From the NCBI RefSeq assembly GCF_014635285.1, contig NZ_BMCR01000007.1:62001-126000 (forward strand): 64,000 nt of DNA, read 5' to 3'. A program made the position numbers and the translations under genes. This document shows, one piece after another, positions 20,557 to 29,450 of this stretch. Position 1 is the stretch's first letter, and each line of letters starts with the position of its first letter. This DNA comes from Stappia taiwanensis. GTDB taxonomy: Bacteria; Pseudomonadota; Alphaproteobacteria; Rhizobiales; Stappiaceae. Below the pieces are notes generated by a model that saw only the letters and a list, made by a program, of their open reading frames with translations, was not told where the DNA came from and searched no databases.

Positions 20557-21672
20557 ATGAACGATTCCGAGGATCGAAGTCCCGAACGGCAGCCCGCATC
20601 CGATGCGAGCGCCGTGGGCGAACATGACGACCAGCCGCCGATACCACAGCGATCCCTTTTCGGGTGGGGGGTGCGGCAGGTAAAGCGGCTCGCCGGCCTG
20701 CGTCGGTCCGGCGCGATGTCGCTGCGCCAGAATCTCCAGGATGAACTTGCCCGCGACGCGGATGAGGGGGCGAGCTTTACCCCCGAAGAGCGTGTTCTGC
20801 TGTCGAACATCCTGCGCCTGCGCGAGGTGCGGGTCGACGATGTCATGGTGCCGCGCGCCGATATCGACGCCATCGAGGACACGGTCGCGCTTGGCCGGCT
20901 GATGGAGGTGTTCCGCGAATCCGGCCATTCCCGCATGCCTGTCTACCATGAAGGTCTCGATGACCCGCGCGGCATGGTGCACATCAAGGATCTGATGGCC
21001 TATTTCGCGGTTAAGGCAGGCGCGAACGAGGACGCCGCCGGAGGCGCAGAAGAGGAGGCGGAGGCCACGCACCTGTCCAATCTGGACGCCGATCTCGATC
21101 TGTCGCGGGTCGATCTGTCGCTGCCGCTGCATGAGGCCGGCATCATTCGTCCGGTGCTGTTCGTGCCGCCGTCCATGCCGGCGGCGGACCTGATGGCGAA
21201 GATGCAGGCGGACCGGATGCAGATGGCGCTGGTGATCGACGAATATGGGGGGACCGACGGCCTGGTCTCGCTGGAGGATGTGGTCGAGACCGTGGTCGGC
21301 GATATCGAGGACGAGCACGACGAGGACGAGGAGGCGATGATCTCCAAGGTCTCCGAAGGCAACTGGACCGCCGATCCCCGGGTTCCGCTGGAGGATGTGG
21401 AGCAGGCTCTGGGCACCGGTTTCCAGATCGGCGAGTTGGGCGAGGAAGTCGATACCCTTGGCGGTCTTGTGTTCACGCTGGTGGGGCGGGTGCCGGTGCG
21501 CGGCGAGCTGATCGCCGCCCGCGAACTGCCAGGTTACGAATTCGAGGTTCTGGACGCCGATCCGCGGCGCATCAAGCGGCTGCGGATCCGGGCCAAGCGT
21601 ACCGATCCGCGGCATGGTGACGCGCGGCGCCGGCTTCGCCGGCCCGAGGCGGCGCCGTCCTCGGAAGGGTAG
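20557..21672 (+). CDS. CorC/TlyC-type CBS-domain protein
   Basis: A 371-residue protein without obvious membrane helices. A variable N-terminus precedes paired CBS domains (about residues 95-265, starting around RVDDVMVPRADIDAI), then a CorC/HlyC transporter-associated domain (about 285-355). Family members are called hemolysin C or CorC and are tied to magnesium/cobalt homeostasis. Placement between ybeY and lnt is standard in proteobacteria. Confidence 0.88.
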   Translation: MNDSEDRSPERQPASDASAVGEHDDQPPIPQRSLFGWGVRQVKRLAGLRRSGAMSLRQNLQDELARDADEGASFTPEERVLLSNILRLREVRVDDVMVPRADIDAIEDTVALGRLMEVFRESGHSRMPVYHEGLDDPRGMVHIKDLMAYFAVKAGANEDAAGGAEEEAEATHLSNLDADLDLSRVDLSLPLHEAGIIRPVLFVPPSMPAADLMAKMQADRMQMALVIDEYGGTDGLVSLEDVVETVVGDIEDEHDEDEEAMISKVSEGNWTADPRVPLEDVEQALGTGFQIGELGEEVDTLGGLVFTLVGRVPVRGELIAARELPGYEFEVLDADPRRIKRLRIRAKRTDPRHGDARRRLRRPEAAPSSEG

Positions 21673-21780
21673 GGCATGGCTTGCTTGACCGGTCGCGCCG
21701 CAGCGGGGAACGTCGGCGCATGGGCGGGACGATTCGCACCTCTGGTGCGGGGCATTCGAAAAGGCCGGTAGAGCGGAGCG

Positions 21781-23367
21781 GTGATCTTGCAGCGACTGTC
21801 CCATGTGTTTCTGCTGGCCTTTGGCTGGCAGCGCTGGCTGCTTGCGGCGCTCGGCGGAGCGCTTGCCGCACTGGCGATGCCGCCTTTCGGCTGGTTTCCG
21901 GTGCTCGCCCTCTCCTTCCCCGCGCTGGTCTGGCTGCTCGATGGGGCGATTGCGCCGGGCGCGCGGCTGGCGGCGCGGCTGCGCGCTGGCTTTGTCCTTG
22001 GCTGGTGGTTTGGCTTCGGTTTTCATCTGGCCGGCCTGTGGTGGATCGGCCGGGCCTTTCTGGTCGATGCCCAGCTGCATGCCTGGATGATCCCGCTCGC
22101 CGTGCTGCTGCTGCCGGCCGGACTGGCCATCTTCACCGGGCTCGGCGTTGCGCTCGCCGCCGCCGTCTGGCGCGACGGCTGGGGGCGGCTGCTGGCCCTG
22201 GCGCTGGCGCTCGCCGGTGCCGATGCCCTGCGCGGCAAAGTTCTGTCGGGCTTTCCGTGGAACACCTGGGGCTATGCGTTCGGCGACATGCTCTGGTTGG
22301 CCCAGCCTGCCGCGCTGGTCGGCGTCTATGGTCTTGGGCTGTTGGTCACCCTGATGTTCTGCAGCCTGGCTGGCTTCGCCGAACCGGGTGGCGGGCGCCG
22401 CGCCGGGGTGGCCGGCGTCCTGCTTTTTCTCGCAGTCGGGGGCTTTGGCGCTCTTCGGTTGACGCAGGCCGGTCCGCCGACCTCCGAGCCGCTGGCTCTC
22501 AGGCTGGTGCAGCCCTCGGTGCCGCAGGAGGAAAAGTGGAAGCCGGAGAACCGTTCCCGGGTCTTCGCCACCTATCTTGAAATGAGTACCCAGCCCTGGA
22601 TGGATGCCGGCGGCGGCGATCTGCCCCGGGTGGTGATCTGGCCGGAATCCGCCGTGCCCTTTCTGCTGACGAACGAACCGGGCGCCCTGTCGGCGATTGC
22701 CCGGATGCTTGGCCCGGAAGACACGCTGGTCACTGGCGCGGTGCGCCAGGGCGAGGTGGCCGGATCGTTCTACAACAGCGTTTTCGTGGTGGATGGCGAG
22801 GGGACCATCCGCGATGCCTATGACAAGGTGCGCCTGGTGCCCTTTGGCGAGTTCCTGCCCTTCGGCGACTGGCTGGAGGCCATCGGCTTGACCAAGCTCG
22901 TTGCGACGCCGGGGGAATTCCGCGCCGGCTATCGCCATCGGTTGCTGACACCGGTGACCGGCCCGGCGATGCTGCCGCTGATCTGTTACGAGGCGATCTT
23001 CCCCGAAGCCGCGACTTCCGCCGACGGGCGCCCGGGCTGGATCCTCAATGTCACCAACGATGCCTGGTTCGGCGATACCCCTGGGCCCGTCCAGCATTTC
23101 GTCCAGGCGCGGATGCGGGCGATTGAGCAGGGCGTGCCGGTGGTGCGGGTGGCGAACACCGGAATCAGCGCCGTGGTCGACGCCCAGGGGCGGGTGCGGG
23201 CGCGGCTCGGACTCGGCCAACAGGGGGTGATCGACCTGCGCTTGCCCTCAAGTGCTCCTCCGACGGTTTATTCACGGGCGGGTGTGCTCATCTTGAGCTT
23301 GCTTGTTACGGTTTTGCTTGGCCTCCTTCTGGTATCGCGTTACGTAGGGTATGCGCGTAAAGATTGA
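21781..23367 (+). CDS. lnt: Apolipoprotein N-acyltransferase Lnt
   Basis: A 528-residue inner-membrane enzyme with about six N-terminal helices, then a nitrilase-like domain and a final helix near residues 505-523. The catalytic triad is visible: E289 (WPESAVPF), K349 (YDKVRLVPFGEF) and C402 (LICYEAIFPE). It adds the third acyl chain to lipoproteins. A GTG start at 21781 gives a normal N-terminus. The Sinorhizobium orthologue is actA, needed for acid tolerance, and there too a small XRE regulator (phrR) follows. Confidence 0.96.
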   Translation: MILQRLSHVFLLAFGWQRWLLAALGGALAALAMPPFGWFPVLALSFPALVWLLDGAIAPGARLAARLRAGFVLGWWFGFGFHLAGLWWIGRAFLVDAQLHAWMIPLAVLLLPAGLAIFTGLGVALAAAVWRDGWGRLLALALALAGADALRGKVLSGFPWNTWGYAFGDMLWLAQPAALVGVYGLGLLVTLMFCSLAGFAEPGGGRRAGVAGVLLFLAVGGFGALRLTQAGPPTSEPLALRLVQPSVPQEEKWKPENRSRVFATYLEMSTQPWMDAGGGDLPRVVIWPESAVPFLLTNEPGALSAIARMLGPEDTLVTGAVRQGEVAGSFYNSVFVVDGEGTIRDAYDKVRLVPFGEFLPFGDWLEAIGLTKLVATPGEFRAGYRHRLLTPVTGPAMLPLICYEAIFPEAATSADGRPGWILNVTNDAWFGDTPGPVQHFVQARMRAIEQGVPVVRVANTGISAVVDAQGRVRARLGLGQQGVIDLRLPSSAPPTVYSRAGVLILSLLVTVLLGLLLVSRYVGYARKD

Positions 23368-23575
23368 CGCCGGGTCCTGTCGCACGGCATCATGACAAGC
23401 GTGTCCGCTGGTCGTGTTCGGCGGGTTGAAAAAAAACCGGGAAATGGCAAGGTGCCGGCTCGATGGATGACTGTTCCGGGGCGAAACGGAGCAACATTCG
23501 ATGAGGTGGTGAAAAAGCCTCCGGAGAATAAATGAAGTGGTCACAGCAACCGATAGGCGAGAAAGAAGATCAAAA

Positions 23576-23992
23576 ATGCCCAGCAAGAAAGCACCGAACC
23601 CCATCGATGTGCATGTCGGAAGCCGCGTGCGGCTACGGCGAATGATGCTTGGAATGAGCCAGGAAAAACTTGGTGAGAGTCTCGGGATTACATTCCAGCA
23701 GATCCAGAAATATGAGAAGGGCACCAATCGGATCGGAGCGAGCCGTTTGCAGCATATCGCGACGGTCTTGAAGGTCCCGGTTGCGTTCTTCTTTGAAGAT
23801 GCCCCTGGGACACCGGATGAGGCGACTGGCTTCGGTGAAGCAAAGCCGGCATCCTATGTCGTCGATTTCCTGTCCTCTTCGGAGGGGCTTTCGCTCAACA
23901 AGGCCTTTGTCCGCATCGAGGATGCGAAGGTCCGTCGTCGGGTGGTCGAACTCGTCCGCGCTCTGGCGGGCGAGGAAGCCGACAAGGGCTGA
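23576..23992 (+). CDS. XRE-family regulator, PhrR-like
   Basis: A 138-residue protein with an N-terminal helix-turn-helix (about 13-68: VRLRRMMLGMSQEKLGESLGI then FQQIQKYEKGTNRI) and a C-terminal region ending VRRRVVELVRALAG. In Sinorhizobium the equivalent gene downstream of lnt/actA is phrR, which is acid-induced. The ATG at 23576 is preceded by GAAAGAAGA. About 210 bases separate it from lnt, so it likely has its own promoter. A strong terminator follows. Confidence 0.85.
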   Translation: MPSKKAPNPIDVHVGSRVRLRRMMLGMSQEKLGESLGITFQQIQKYEKGTNRIGASRLQHIATVLKVPVAFFFEDAPGTPDEATGFGEAKPASYVVDFLSSSEGLSLNKAFVRIEDAKVRRRVVELVRALAGEEADKG

Positions 23993-24042
23993 CGGGCCGA
24001 ATGGCTTGACGCGCTCCGCAAAACACTGTCTTTAGTCAGCCG

Positions 24043-24072
24043 AAGCGGCGGGATTTCCCGCCGCTTCTTACT
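24043..24072 (+). terminator. Terminator between the PhrR-like gene and metK
   Basis: AAGCGGCGGG at 24043-24052 and CCCGCCGCTT at 24057-24066 form a perfect 10-bp stem with loop ATTT, and CTTACTGTTTTCTT follows. It sits only about 33 bases before the metK start, so metK transcription must begin very close by or read through it. Confidence 0.7.
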
Positions 24073-24099
24073 GTTTTCTTCCCAGAAGGACGATTGCTC

Positions 24100-25272
24100 G
24101 TGGCGCGTCAAAACTATCTCTTTACCTCTGAATCCGTGTCGGAAGGTCATCCGGACAAGGTTTGTGACCGGATCTCCGATGCCGTGGTCGATGCGTTTCT
24201 CGGCGAAATGCCGGAAGCGCGGGTGGCATGCGAAACGCTGGCCACCACCAACAGGGTCGTGATTGCGGGCGAAACCCGTGGTCCCTCGCACATCACCCAT
24301 GACTACATCGCCCATCTTGCCCGGCTGGCGATGAAGGACATCGGCTATGAGCAGGAAGGGTTCCATTGGGAAACCTGCGATGTCCAGGTTCACCTGCACG
24401 ACCAGTCCGCGCATATCGCCCAGGGCGTCGACGCGGCGGACAACAAGGACGAGGGCGCGGGCGATCAGGGCATCATGTTCGGCTACGCCTGCCGCGAGAC
24501 CCCGGAGCTGATGCCGGCGCCGATCTACTACTCGCACAAGATCCTGCGGCTCTTGGCCGAGGCGCGCAAGACTGGCCGGGAGCCGGTGCTTGGCCCGGAC
24601 GCCAAGAGCCAGGTTACAGTGCGTTACGAGAATGGTGTGCCGGTGGGGGTGACCTCCATCGTGCTGTCGACCCAGCATCTCGACCCGGCGCTGACCTCCG
24701 ACGACATCCGCTCGATCGTCGAGCCCTACATCATTTCCGCCGTTCCTGGCGGCTGGATCACCGACGAGACGGTCTGGCACGTCAACCCGACCGGTGCCTT
24801 CGTCATCGGTGGTCCGGACGGCGATTGTGGCCTGACCGGCCGCAAGATCATCGTCGACACCTATGGCGGTGCCGCGCCCCATGGCGGCGGCGCGTTCTCG
24901 GGCAAGGATCCGACCAAGGTCGACCGCTCGGCGGCCTATGCGGCGCGTTACCTGGCCAAGAACGTGGTGGCGGCGGATCTCGCCGACCGCTGCACCATTC
25001 AGCTCTCCTACGCCATCGGCGTTGCCGAGCCCCTGTCGGTCTATGTCGACCTGCATGGCACCGGCAAGGTAGATGAGGCCAAGCTCGAGAAGGGGATCCG
25101 CAACGTCATGAACCTGACGCCGCGCGGTATCCGTGAGCACCTGCAGCTCAACCGCCCGATCTATGCCCGCACCGCGGCCTACGGCCACTTCGGTCGGGAG
25201 CCGGAGGCCGATGGTGGCTTCTCCTGGGAAAAGATCGACCTGGTCCACGCCCTGCGCGACGTCGCGGGCTGA
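24100..25272 (+). CDS. metK: S-adenosylmethionine synthetase MetK
   Basis: A 390-residue MetK with [16 protein letters not shown] at the start, [13 protein letters not shown] in the middle, and the catalytic P-loop [16 protein letters not shown]. It makes SAM from methionine and ATP, which supplies MiaB, TrmB and PmtA in this window. The GTG at 24100 is chosen because AGAAGGA lies 9 bases upstream. I looked for a SAM riboswitch in the short leader and saw none. Confidence 0.97.
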   Translation: MARQNYLFTSESVSEGHPDKVCDRISDAVVDAFLGEMPEARVACETLATTNRVVIAGETRGPSHITHDYIAHLARLAMKDIGYEQEGFHWETCDVQVHLHDQSAHIAQGVDAADNKDEGAGDQGIMFGYACRETPELMPAPIYYSHKILRLLAEARKTGREPVLGPDAKSQVTVRYENGVPVGVTSIVLSTQHLDPALTSDDIRSIVEPYIISAVPGGWITDETVWHVNPTGAFVIGGPDGDCGLTGRKIIVDTYGGAAPHGGGAFSGKDPTKVDRSAAYAARYLAKNVVAADLADRCTIQLSYAIGVAEPLSVYVDLHGTGKVDEAKLEKGIRNVMNLTPRGIREHLQLNRPIYARTAAYGHFGREPEADGGFSWEKIDLVHALRDVAG

Positions 25273-25294
25273 TCCGGGGCTTCAGACCAACGAG

Positions 25295-25326
25295 CAGCGC
25301 CGCCGGAGCCTTCCGGCGGCGTTGTC
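25295..25326 (+). terminator. Terminator after metK
   Basis: CAGCGCCGCCGGA at 25295-25307 pairs with TCCGGCGGCGTTG at 25312-25324 (13 bp, one G-U pair) around loop GCCT. Confidence 0.6.
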
Positions 25327-25401
25327 ATGTCCGCTGCCCTTCGGCAGCCGGAAATTTGCCCGCGCGCGGGACGTGCCGCGCCGGCGGGATGGAAGAATGC
25401 G

Positions 25402-26088
25402 ATGACGGATCACACCAAGGGTTCCTTTTTCGGCCGGCGCGTGGGCAAGCCGCTGCGCAAGGGGCGGCAGGAGCAGTTCGACACAGCGTTGCAGCGGTTG
25501 CAGCCGGATCTCTCGGTGCCGGCGCCCGAAGACGTGGCGACCCTGTTCGCCCGGCCGGTGAGCTCGGTCTGGATGGAGGTCGGCTTCGGCGGCGGCGAGC
25601 ATCTGTTGCATGAGGCGCGGCGCCTGCCGGATGTGGGCTTCATCGGGGTCGAGCCCTTCGTCAGCAGCCTGGCCAAGGCGGTGGCCGAGGTCGACAGCGA
25701 CGGGCTTGAGAACGTCCGGGTCTATGGCGACGACGCGATCAAGCTGCTGGACTGGTTGCCGCCGGCCTGCCTCGACGGAGTCTACCAGCTCTACCCGGAT
25801 CCCTGGCCGAAGCGGCGCCACTGGAAGCGCCGTTTCATCAACCCGGTCAATCTCGACCGCTACGCCCGGGTGCTGAAGCCGGGCGCGTTGCTGCGTTTTG
25901 CCAGCGACATCGATACCTATGTGGATTGGACGCTGCGGCACCTTCGCGATCATCCGGCGTTCGAATGGACCGCCGAGCGGGCCGATGACTGGCGCCGTCC
26001 CTGGGCGCCCTGGTCCGGCACACGCTATGAGCGCAAGGCCGTGCGCGAGGGGCGCGTGGGGCGCTATCTGGAGTTCCGCCGCCTGTGA
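25402..26088 (+). CDS. trmB: tRNA (guanine-N7)-methyltransferase TrmB
   Basis: A 228-residue SAM enzyme with the SAM motif WMEVGFGGGEHLLHEA near residues 62-77 and the TrmB signature LYPDPWPKRRHWKRR. It forms m7G46 in tRNA. The metK-trmB-rimP order is the usual rhizobial one. The ATG at 25402 gives the family start. Confidence 0.95.
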   Translation: MTDHTKGSFFGRRVGKPLRKGRQEQFDTALQRLQPDLSVPAPEDVATLFARPVSSVWMEVGFGGGEHLLHEARRLPDVGFIGVEPFVSSLAKAVAEVDSDGLENVRVYGDDAIKLLDWLPPACLDGVYQLYPDPWPKRRHWKRRFINPVNLDRYARVLKPGALLRFASDIDTYVDWTLRHLRDHPAFEWTAERADDWRRPWAPWSGTRYERKAVREGRVGRYLEFRRL

Positions 26089-26111
26089 ATCCGCTTGCCT
26101 TGGCCAGCGAT

Positions 26112-26138
26112 TTGACTATAGTGATCGTCAAATATTCT
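26112..26138 (+). promoter_or_regulatory. Candidate promoter of the rimP-nusA-infB operon
   Basis: TTGACT at 26112-26117 and TATTCT at 26133-26138 are spaced by 15 bases, which is shorter than ideal. It sits right after trmB and upstream of the attenuator-like hairpin, so the hairpin would be part of the transcript leader. Confidence 0.45.
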
Positions 26139-26163
26139 CTGGCGGCTCATCAAGGGCAGTTTG

Positions 26164-26199
26164 AGAGTGGGCCCCTCCGGGACCCGCTCTTTTTGTTTT
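26164..26199 (+). terminator. Intrinsic terminator or attenuator in the rimP leader
   Basis: AGAGTGGG at 26164-26171 pairs with CCCGCTCT at 26183-26190 (one G-U), with additional CCC/GGG pairing in the loop, and is followed by TTTTGTTTT. This is the most canonical intrinsic terminator in the window. It lies after the likely promoter and 117 bases before the rimP start, so it may attenuate the nusA operon. Confidence 0.7.
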
Positions 26200-26315
26200 A
26201 GGGGTGCCGCCAGGCGCGCGGCGGGTGTCGCTGGCCGGCAAAGGCGCCGGAGTGACGCGTGGCGGTTTCGATGGATCCGTCGCCCGCATGCCGCACCCAG
26301 GGAAATGAGGATTTC

Positions 26316-26984
26316 GTGCAGGACAGTGAACCAAGACTTGTCCGCGAGGCCGGACTGGAGGCGAGGATCGCCGCCATCGTCGAGCCCGTCATCGAGGATC
26401 TCGGCTTCCGCCTCGTGCGGGTCAAGCTCTCCGGTGTCGATGGGCTGACGTTGCAGGTGATGGCCGAGCGCCCCGACGGCACCATGACCATCGATGATTG
26501 TGAGACGGTCAGCCGTGGCATCACGCCGGTGCTCGACGTCGAGGATCCGATCGATCGCGAATACAATCTCGAACTGTCCTCGCCCGGGGTTGACCGGCCG
26601 CTGGTGCGCGCTGGCGATTTCAGCCGCTGGCTCGGTCATCTGGCGAAGATCGAACTTTCGGTGCCGCTCGATGGACGCAAGCGCTTTCGCGGCGTGCTGA
26701 TCGCCGCCGACGCGGACACGGTGACGCTGCGGCTCGAGGAAGAACTGCCCAACGGCCAGCGGGACGTTGAGCTGGCGCTGGCCGACGTCGGCGATGCTCG
26801 CCTGGTCCTGACCGACCTTCTGATCGAGGCGGCGCTGAAGGCCGAAAAAGCCGCGCGCCAGGCTGAGAAGGCGGCGCGTCAGGCGGAACGGGCCGCGCGC
26901 CGGGGGCGGGGCAAGGGGCCTCGCGCCGGGGCTGCGACAGCAACTGACGCGGATCGCGGATCCGGCCGCGGGCCGGGCGAATAG
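26316..26984 (+). CDS. rimP: Ribosome maturation factor RimP
   Basis: A 222-residue RimP with [20 protein letters not shown] at the start and the family core [16 protein letters not shown] and [14 protein letters not shown]. It helps 30S subunit assembly. The GTG at 26316 is chosen because GAGGA lies just upstream and rhizobial RimP starts with the same EPRLVRE-like segment. The last 40 residues are a basic Lys/Arg/Ala-rich tail with repeated AEKAARQ units, longer than in E. coli. Confidence 0.93.
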   Translation: MQDSEPRLVREAGLEARIAAIVEPVIEDLGFRLVRVKLSGVDGLTLQVMAERPDGTMTIDDCETVSRGITPVLDVEDPIDREYNLELSSPGVDRPLVRAGDFSRWLGHLAKIELSVPLDGRKRFRGVLIAADADTVTLRLEEELPNGQRDVELALADVGDARLVLTDLLIEAALKAEKAARQAEKAARQAERAARRGRGKGPRAGAATATDADRGSGRGPGE

Positions 26985-27068
26985 TGAACATCCGGAGCGC
27001 CGGCCAAGCGTTCCTTCAGGAAGACAGAGGGCGCGCCGAGATTTCCGGCGCCAGAGGAGTTGAGCGAG

Positions 27069-28736
27069 ATGGCAATCAGTGCGAACCGGCTTGAACTTCT
27101 GCAGATCGCCGATGCGGTGGCGCGGGAGAAGTCGATCGACCGTCAGATCGTGATCGCGGCGATGGAGGACGCGATCCAGAAGGCGGCGCGTTCCCGCTAC
27201 GGATCCGAGACCGAGGTCCGGGCCGAGATCAATCCGCGCACCGGCGAGATCAAGCTTCAGCGGCTTCTTCTGGTCGCCGAGGAGGTGGAGAATGTAGCCA
27301 CCGAGATCGGGCTTGAGGAGGCGCTGCGGCGCAACCCGCTGGCGCAGATCGGCGATTTCATCGCCGAGCCGCTGCCGCCGCTCGATTTCGGCCGCATCGC
27401 CGCCCAGTCGGCCAAACAGGTGATCGTGCAGAAGGTTCGCGAGGCCGAGCGCGATCGCCAGTATGACGAGTTCAAGGACCGCATCGGCGAGGTCATCAAC
27501 GGCGTTGTCAAGCGCGTGGAATACGGCAATGTGGTCGTTGATCTCGGTCGCGGCGAGGCCGTGGTCCGGCGCGACGAACTGATCCCGCGCGAAATGTTCC
27601 GCACCGGCGACCGCATCCGCGCCTATATCTACGACGTGCGCCGCGAGCAGCGCGGTCCGCAGGTGTTCCTGTCGCGCACCCATCCGCAGTTCATGGCCAA
27701 GCTGTTCGCGCAGGAAGTGCCGGAAATCTACGACGGCATCATCGAGATCCGCGCCGTCGCCCGCGATCCGGGCTCGCGCGCCAAGATCGCGGTGATCTCC
27801 AAGGATTCCTCGATCGATCCGGTTGGCGCCTGCGTCGGCATGCGCGGCAGCCGCGTGCAGGCGGTGGTTGGCGAGTTGCAGGGCGAGAAGATCGACATCA
27901 TCCCCTGGAACCCGGATGCGGCCACCTTCATCGTCAACGCCCTGCAGCCGGCCGAGGTCGCCAAGGTGGTGCTCGACGAGGATGCGGAGCGGATCGAGGT
28001 CGTGGTTCCGGACGAGCAATTGTCGCTGGCCATCGGCCGGCGCGGTCAGAATGTGCGCCTTGCCTCGCAGCTGACCGGCTGGGCAATCGACATCATGACC
28101 GAGCATGATGAATCGGAGCGCCGTCAGCGTGAATTCGCTGAACGGACGCAGCTTTTCGTCGATGCGCTCAATGTGGACGAGGTCGTCGGCCAGCTTCTTG
28201 CCTCCGAAGGATTTGCCTCGGTGGAGGAAGTGGCGTATGTCGAGCGGGACGAAGTCGCGACCATTGAGGGCTTCGACGAGGAAACCGCCGACGAAATTCA
28301 GGCGCGTGCCCGCGAATATCTCGAAGAGGTCGAGACGAAGCTGGACGAAGAGCGCAAGGCGCTTGGGGTTGCCGACGACCTGCGTGCGGTTCCAGGCGTG
28401 ACCACCGCGATGATGGTTGCGCTCGGCAAGGACGAGGTTCGGTCCGTCGAGGATCTGGCCGGCTGCGCCACCGATGACCTGGTCGGCTGGACCGAGCGGT
28501 CGGCGGGCGAGACGGTGCGCCACGAGGGCGCGTTGTCCGGGTTCGATCTCAGTCGCGCCGAGGCCGAGGAGATGATCATGGCCGCGCGCGTCGAGGCTGG
28601 ATGGGTCAGCGCCGAGGAGCTTCAGGCCGCGGCCGAGGACGAAGAGGCCGGCGAGGCCGACGAGACGGGGGACGAGGAGGCCGAAGCGCCGGCGTCCGAG
28701 GAAGTTGTCGCGACGGGTGTCGTGCACGAGGTGTGA
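27069..28736 (+). CDS. nusA: Transcription termination/antitermination factor NusA
   Basis: A 555-residue NusA: an N-terminal RNA-polymerase-binding domain (1-125), an S1 domain (about 130-200), and two KH domains (to about 345, with the segment LSLAIGRRGQNVRLAS). Then come C-terminal helix-hairpin-helix repeats (about 365-515) and an acidic tail. The ATG at 27069 has GAGGAG 9 bases upstream. It regulates pausing, termination and antitermination. Confidence 0.97.
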   Translation: MAISANRLELLQIADAVAREKSIDRQIVIAAMEDAIQKAARSRYGSETEVRAEINPRTGEIKLQRLLLVAEEVENVATEIGLEEALRRNPLAQIGDFIAEPLPPLDFGRIAAQSAKQVIVQKVREAERDRQYDEFKDRIGEVINGVVKRVEYGNVVVDLGRGEAVVRRDELIPREMFRTGDRIRAYIYDVRREQRGPQVFLSRTHPQFMAKLFAQEVPEIYDGIIEIRAVARDPGSRAKIAVISKDSSIDPVGACVGMRGSRVQAVVGELQGEKIDIIPWNPDAATFIVNALQPAEVAKVVLDEDAERIEVVVPDEQLSLAIGRRGQNVRLASQLTGWAIDIMTEHDESERRQREFAERTQLFVDALNVDEVVGQLLASEGFASVEEVAYVERDEVATIEGFDEETADEIQARAREYLEEVETKLDEERKALGVADDLRAVPGVTTAMMVALGKDEVRSVEDLAGCATDDLVGWTERSAGETVRHEGALSGFDLSRAEAEEMIMAARVEAGWVSAEELQAAAEDEEAGEADETGDEEAEAPASEEVVATGVVHEV

Positions 28737-28795
28737 CGTCCCGACGCGCCTGATCCGCCAGAGGCGGGGCGCGTGGGGATCGGCGGAGTAAAAAC

Positions 28796-29443
28796 GTGCC
28801 GAGACGGAACGAGCCGCTGGAGCGGTGCTGCGCCCTGACCCGCGAGACCCGGCCGGTGACGGAACTGATCCGGTTTGTCGCGGACCCTGACGGGAAGATC
28901 GTTCCTGATCTCAAGCGTCAGCTGCCCGGGCGCGGTGTGTGGGTGAGTGCGACACATGCGGCGGTTGCCGCCGCGCAGAAGAAACGGGTGTTCGCCCGCT
29001 CGCTCAAGGAGCAGGTGACCGCCGATGAGGACTTGGCAGAGCGTGTGGACGCTCTGCTGGAACGTGCGGCACTGAATTCGGTGTCGCTGGCACGCAAGGC
29101 GGGGCAGGTCCTTGCTGGGTTTGCCAAGGTCGAAGCGGCTTTGAAGAGCGCGGATGTGATCGCGCTTCTCCTGGCGGCGGACGCGGGCGAGGACGGTGTC
29201 AGAAAGTTGTCGGCGATCGCGAAGGCGCGATTCGCCGGGTCCGGCGGGTGCCGGACGGTACGGAGTTTTGCGTCGACTCAATTGGATTTGGCATTGGGTC
29301 GGTCAAATGTGATACATGCTGCACTGCTCGCGGGATCCGCGAGCGAAAATGCGCTGATGCGGATAGACGCATTGGAGCGTTTCCGAGCCAACCCGGATGA
29401 GCAATCCGGCGGCGTTGCGGGCGGTGCGGCGACCCAGGACTGA
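28796..29443 (+). CDS. YlxR (DUF448) / L7Ae-like RNA-binding protein
   Basis: A 215-residue protein with an N-terminal YlxR domain ([20 protein letters not shown] and PGRGVWVS) and a C-terminal L7Ae-like part ([20 protein letters not shown], about residues 100-190). In many Gram-positives these two are separate genes; the fused form is common in alphaproteobacteria. Both bind RNA. The GTG start at 28796 has GGAG 7 bases upstream. The gene lies between nusA and infB as expected. Confidence 0.88.
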   Translation: MPRRNEPLERCCALTRETRPVTELIRFVADPDGKIVPDLKRQLPGRGVWVSATHAAVAAAQKKRVFARSLKEQVTADEDLAERVDALLERAALNSVSLARKAGQVLAGFAKVEAALKSADVIALLLAADAGEDGVRKLSAIAKARFAGSGGCRTVRSFASTQLDLALGRSNVIHAALLAGSASENALMRIDALERFRANPDEQSGGVAGGAATQD

Positions 29444-29450
29444 AGGCGAT

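Noticed and set aside
19921-23220. 1099-codon minus-strand open frame opposite ybeY, tlyC and lnt
   Set aside because: Same antisense artefact. The plus strand carries recognised proteins with intact catalytic residues across the whole stretch.
23993-24099. SAM riboswitch upstream of metK
   Set aside because: The leader is short and holds a simple GC hairpin; no SAM-II or SAM/SAH consensus was recognised.
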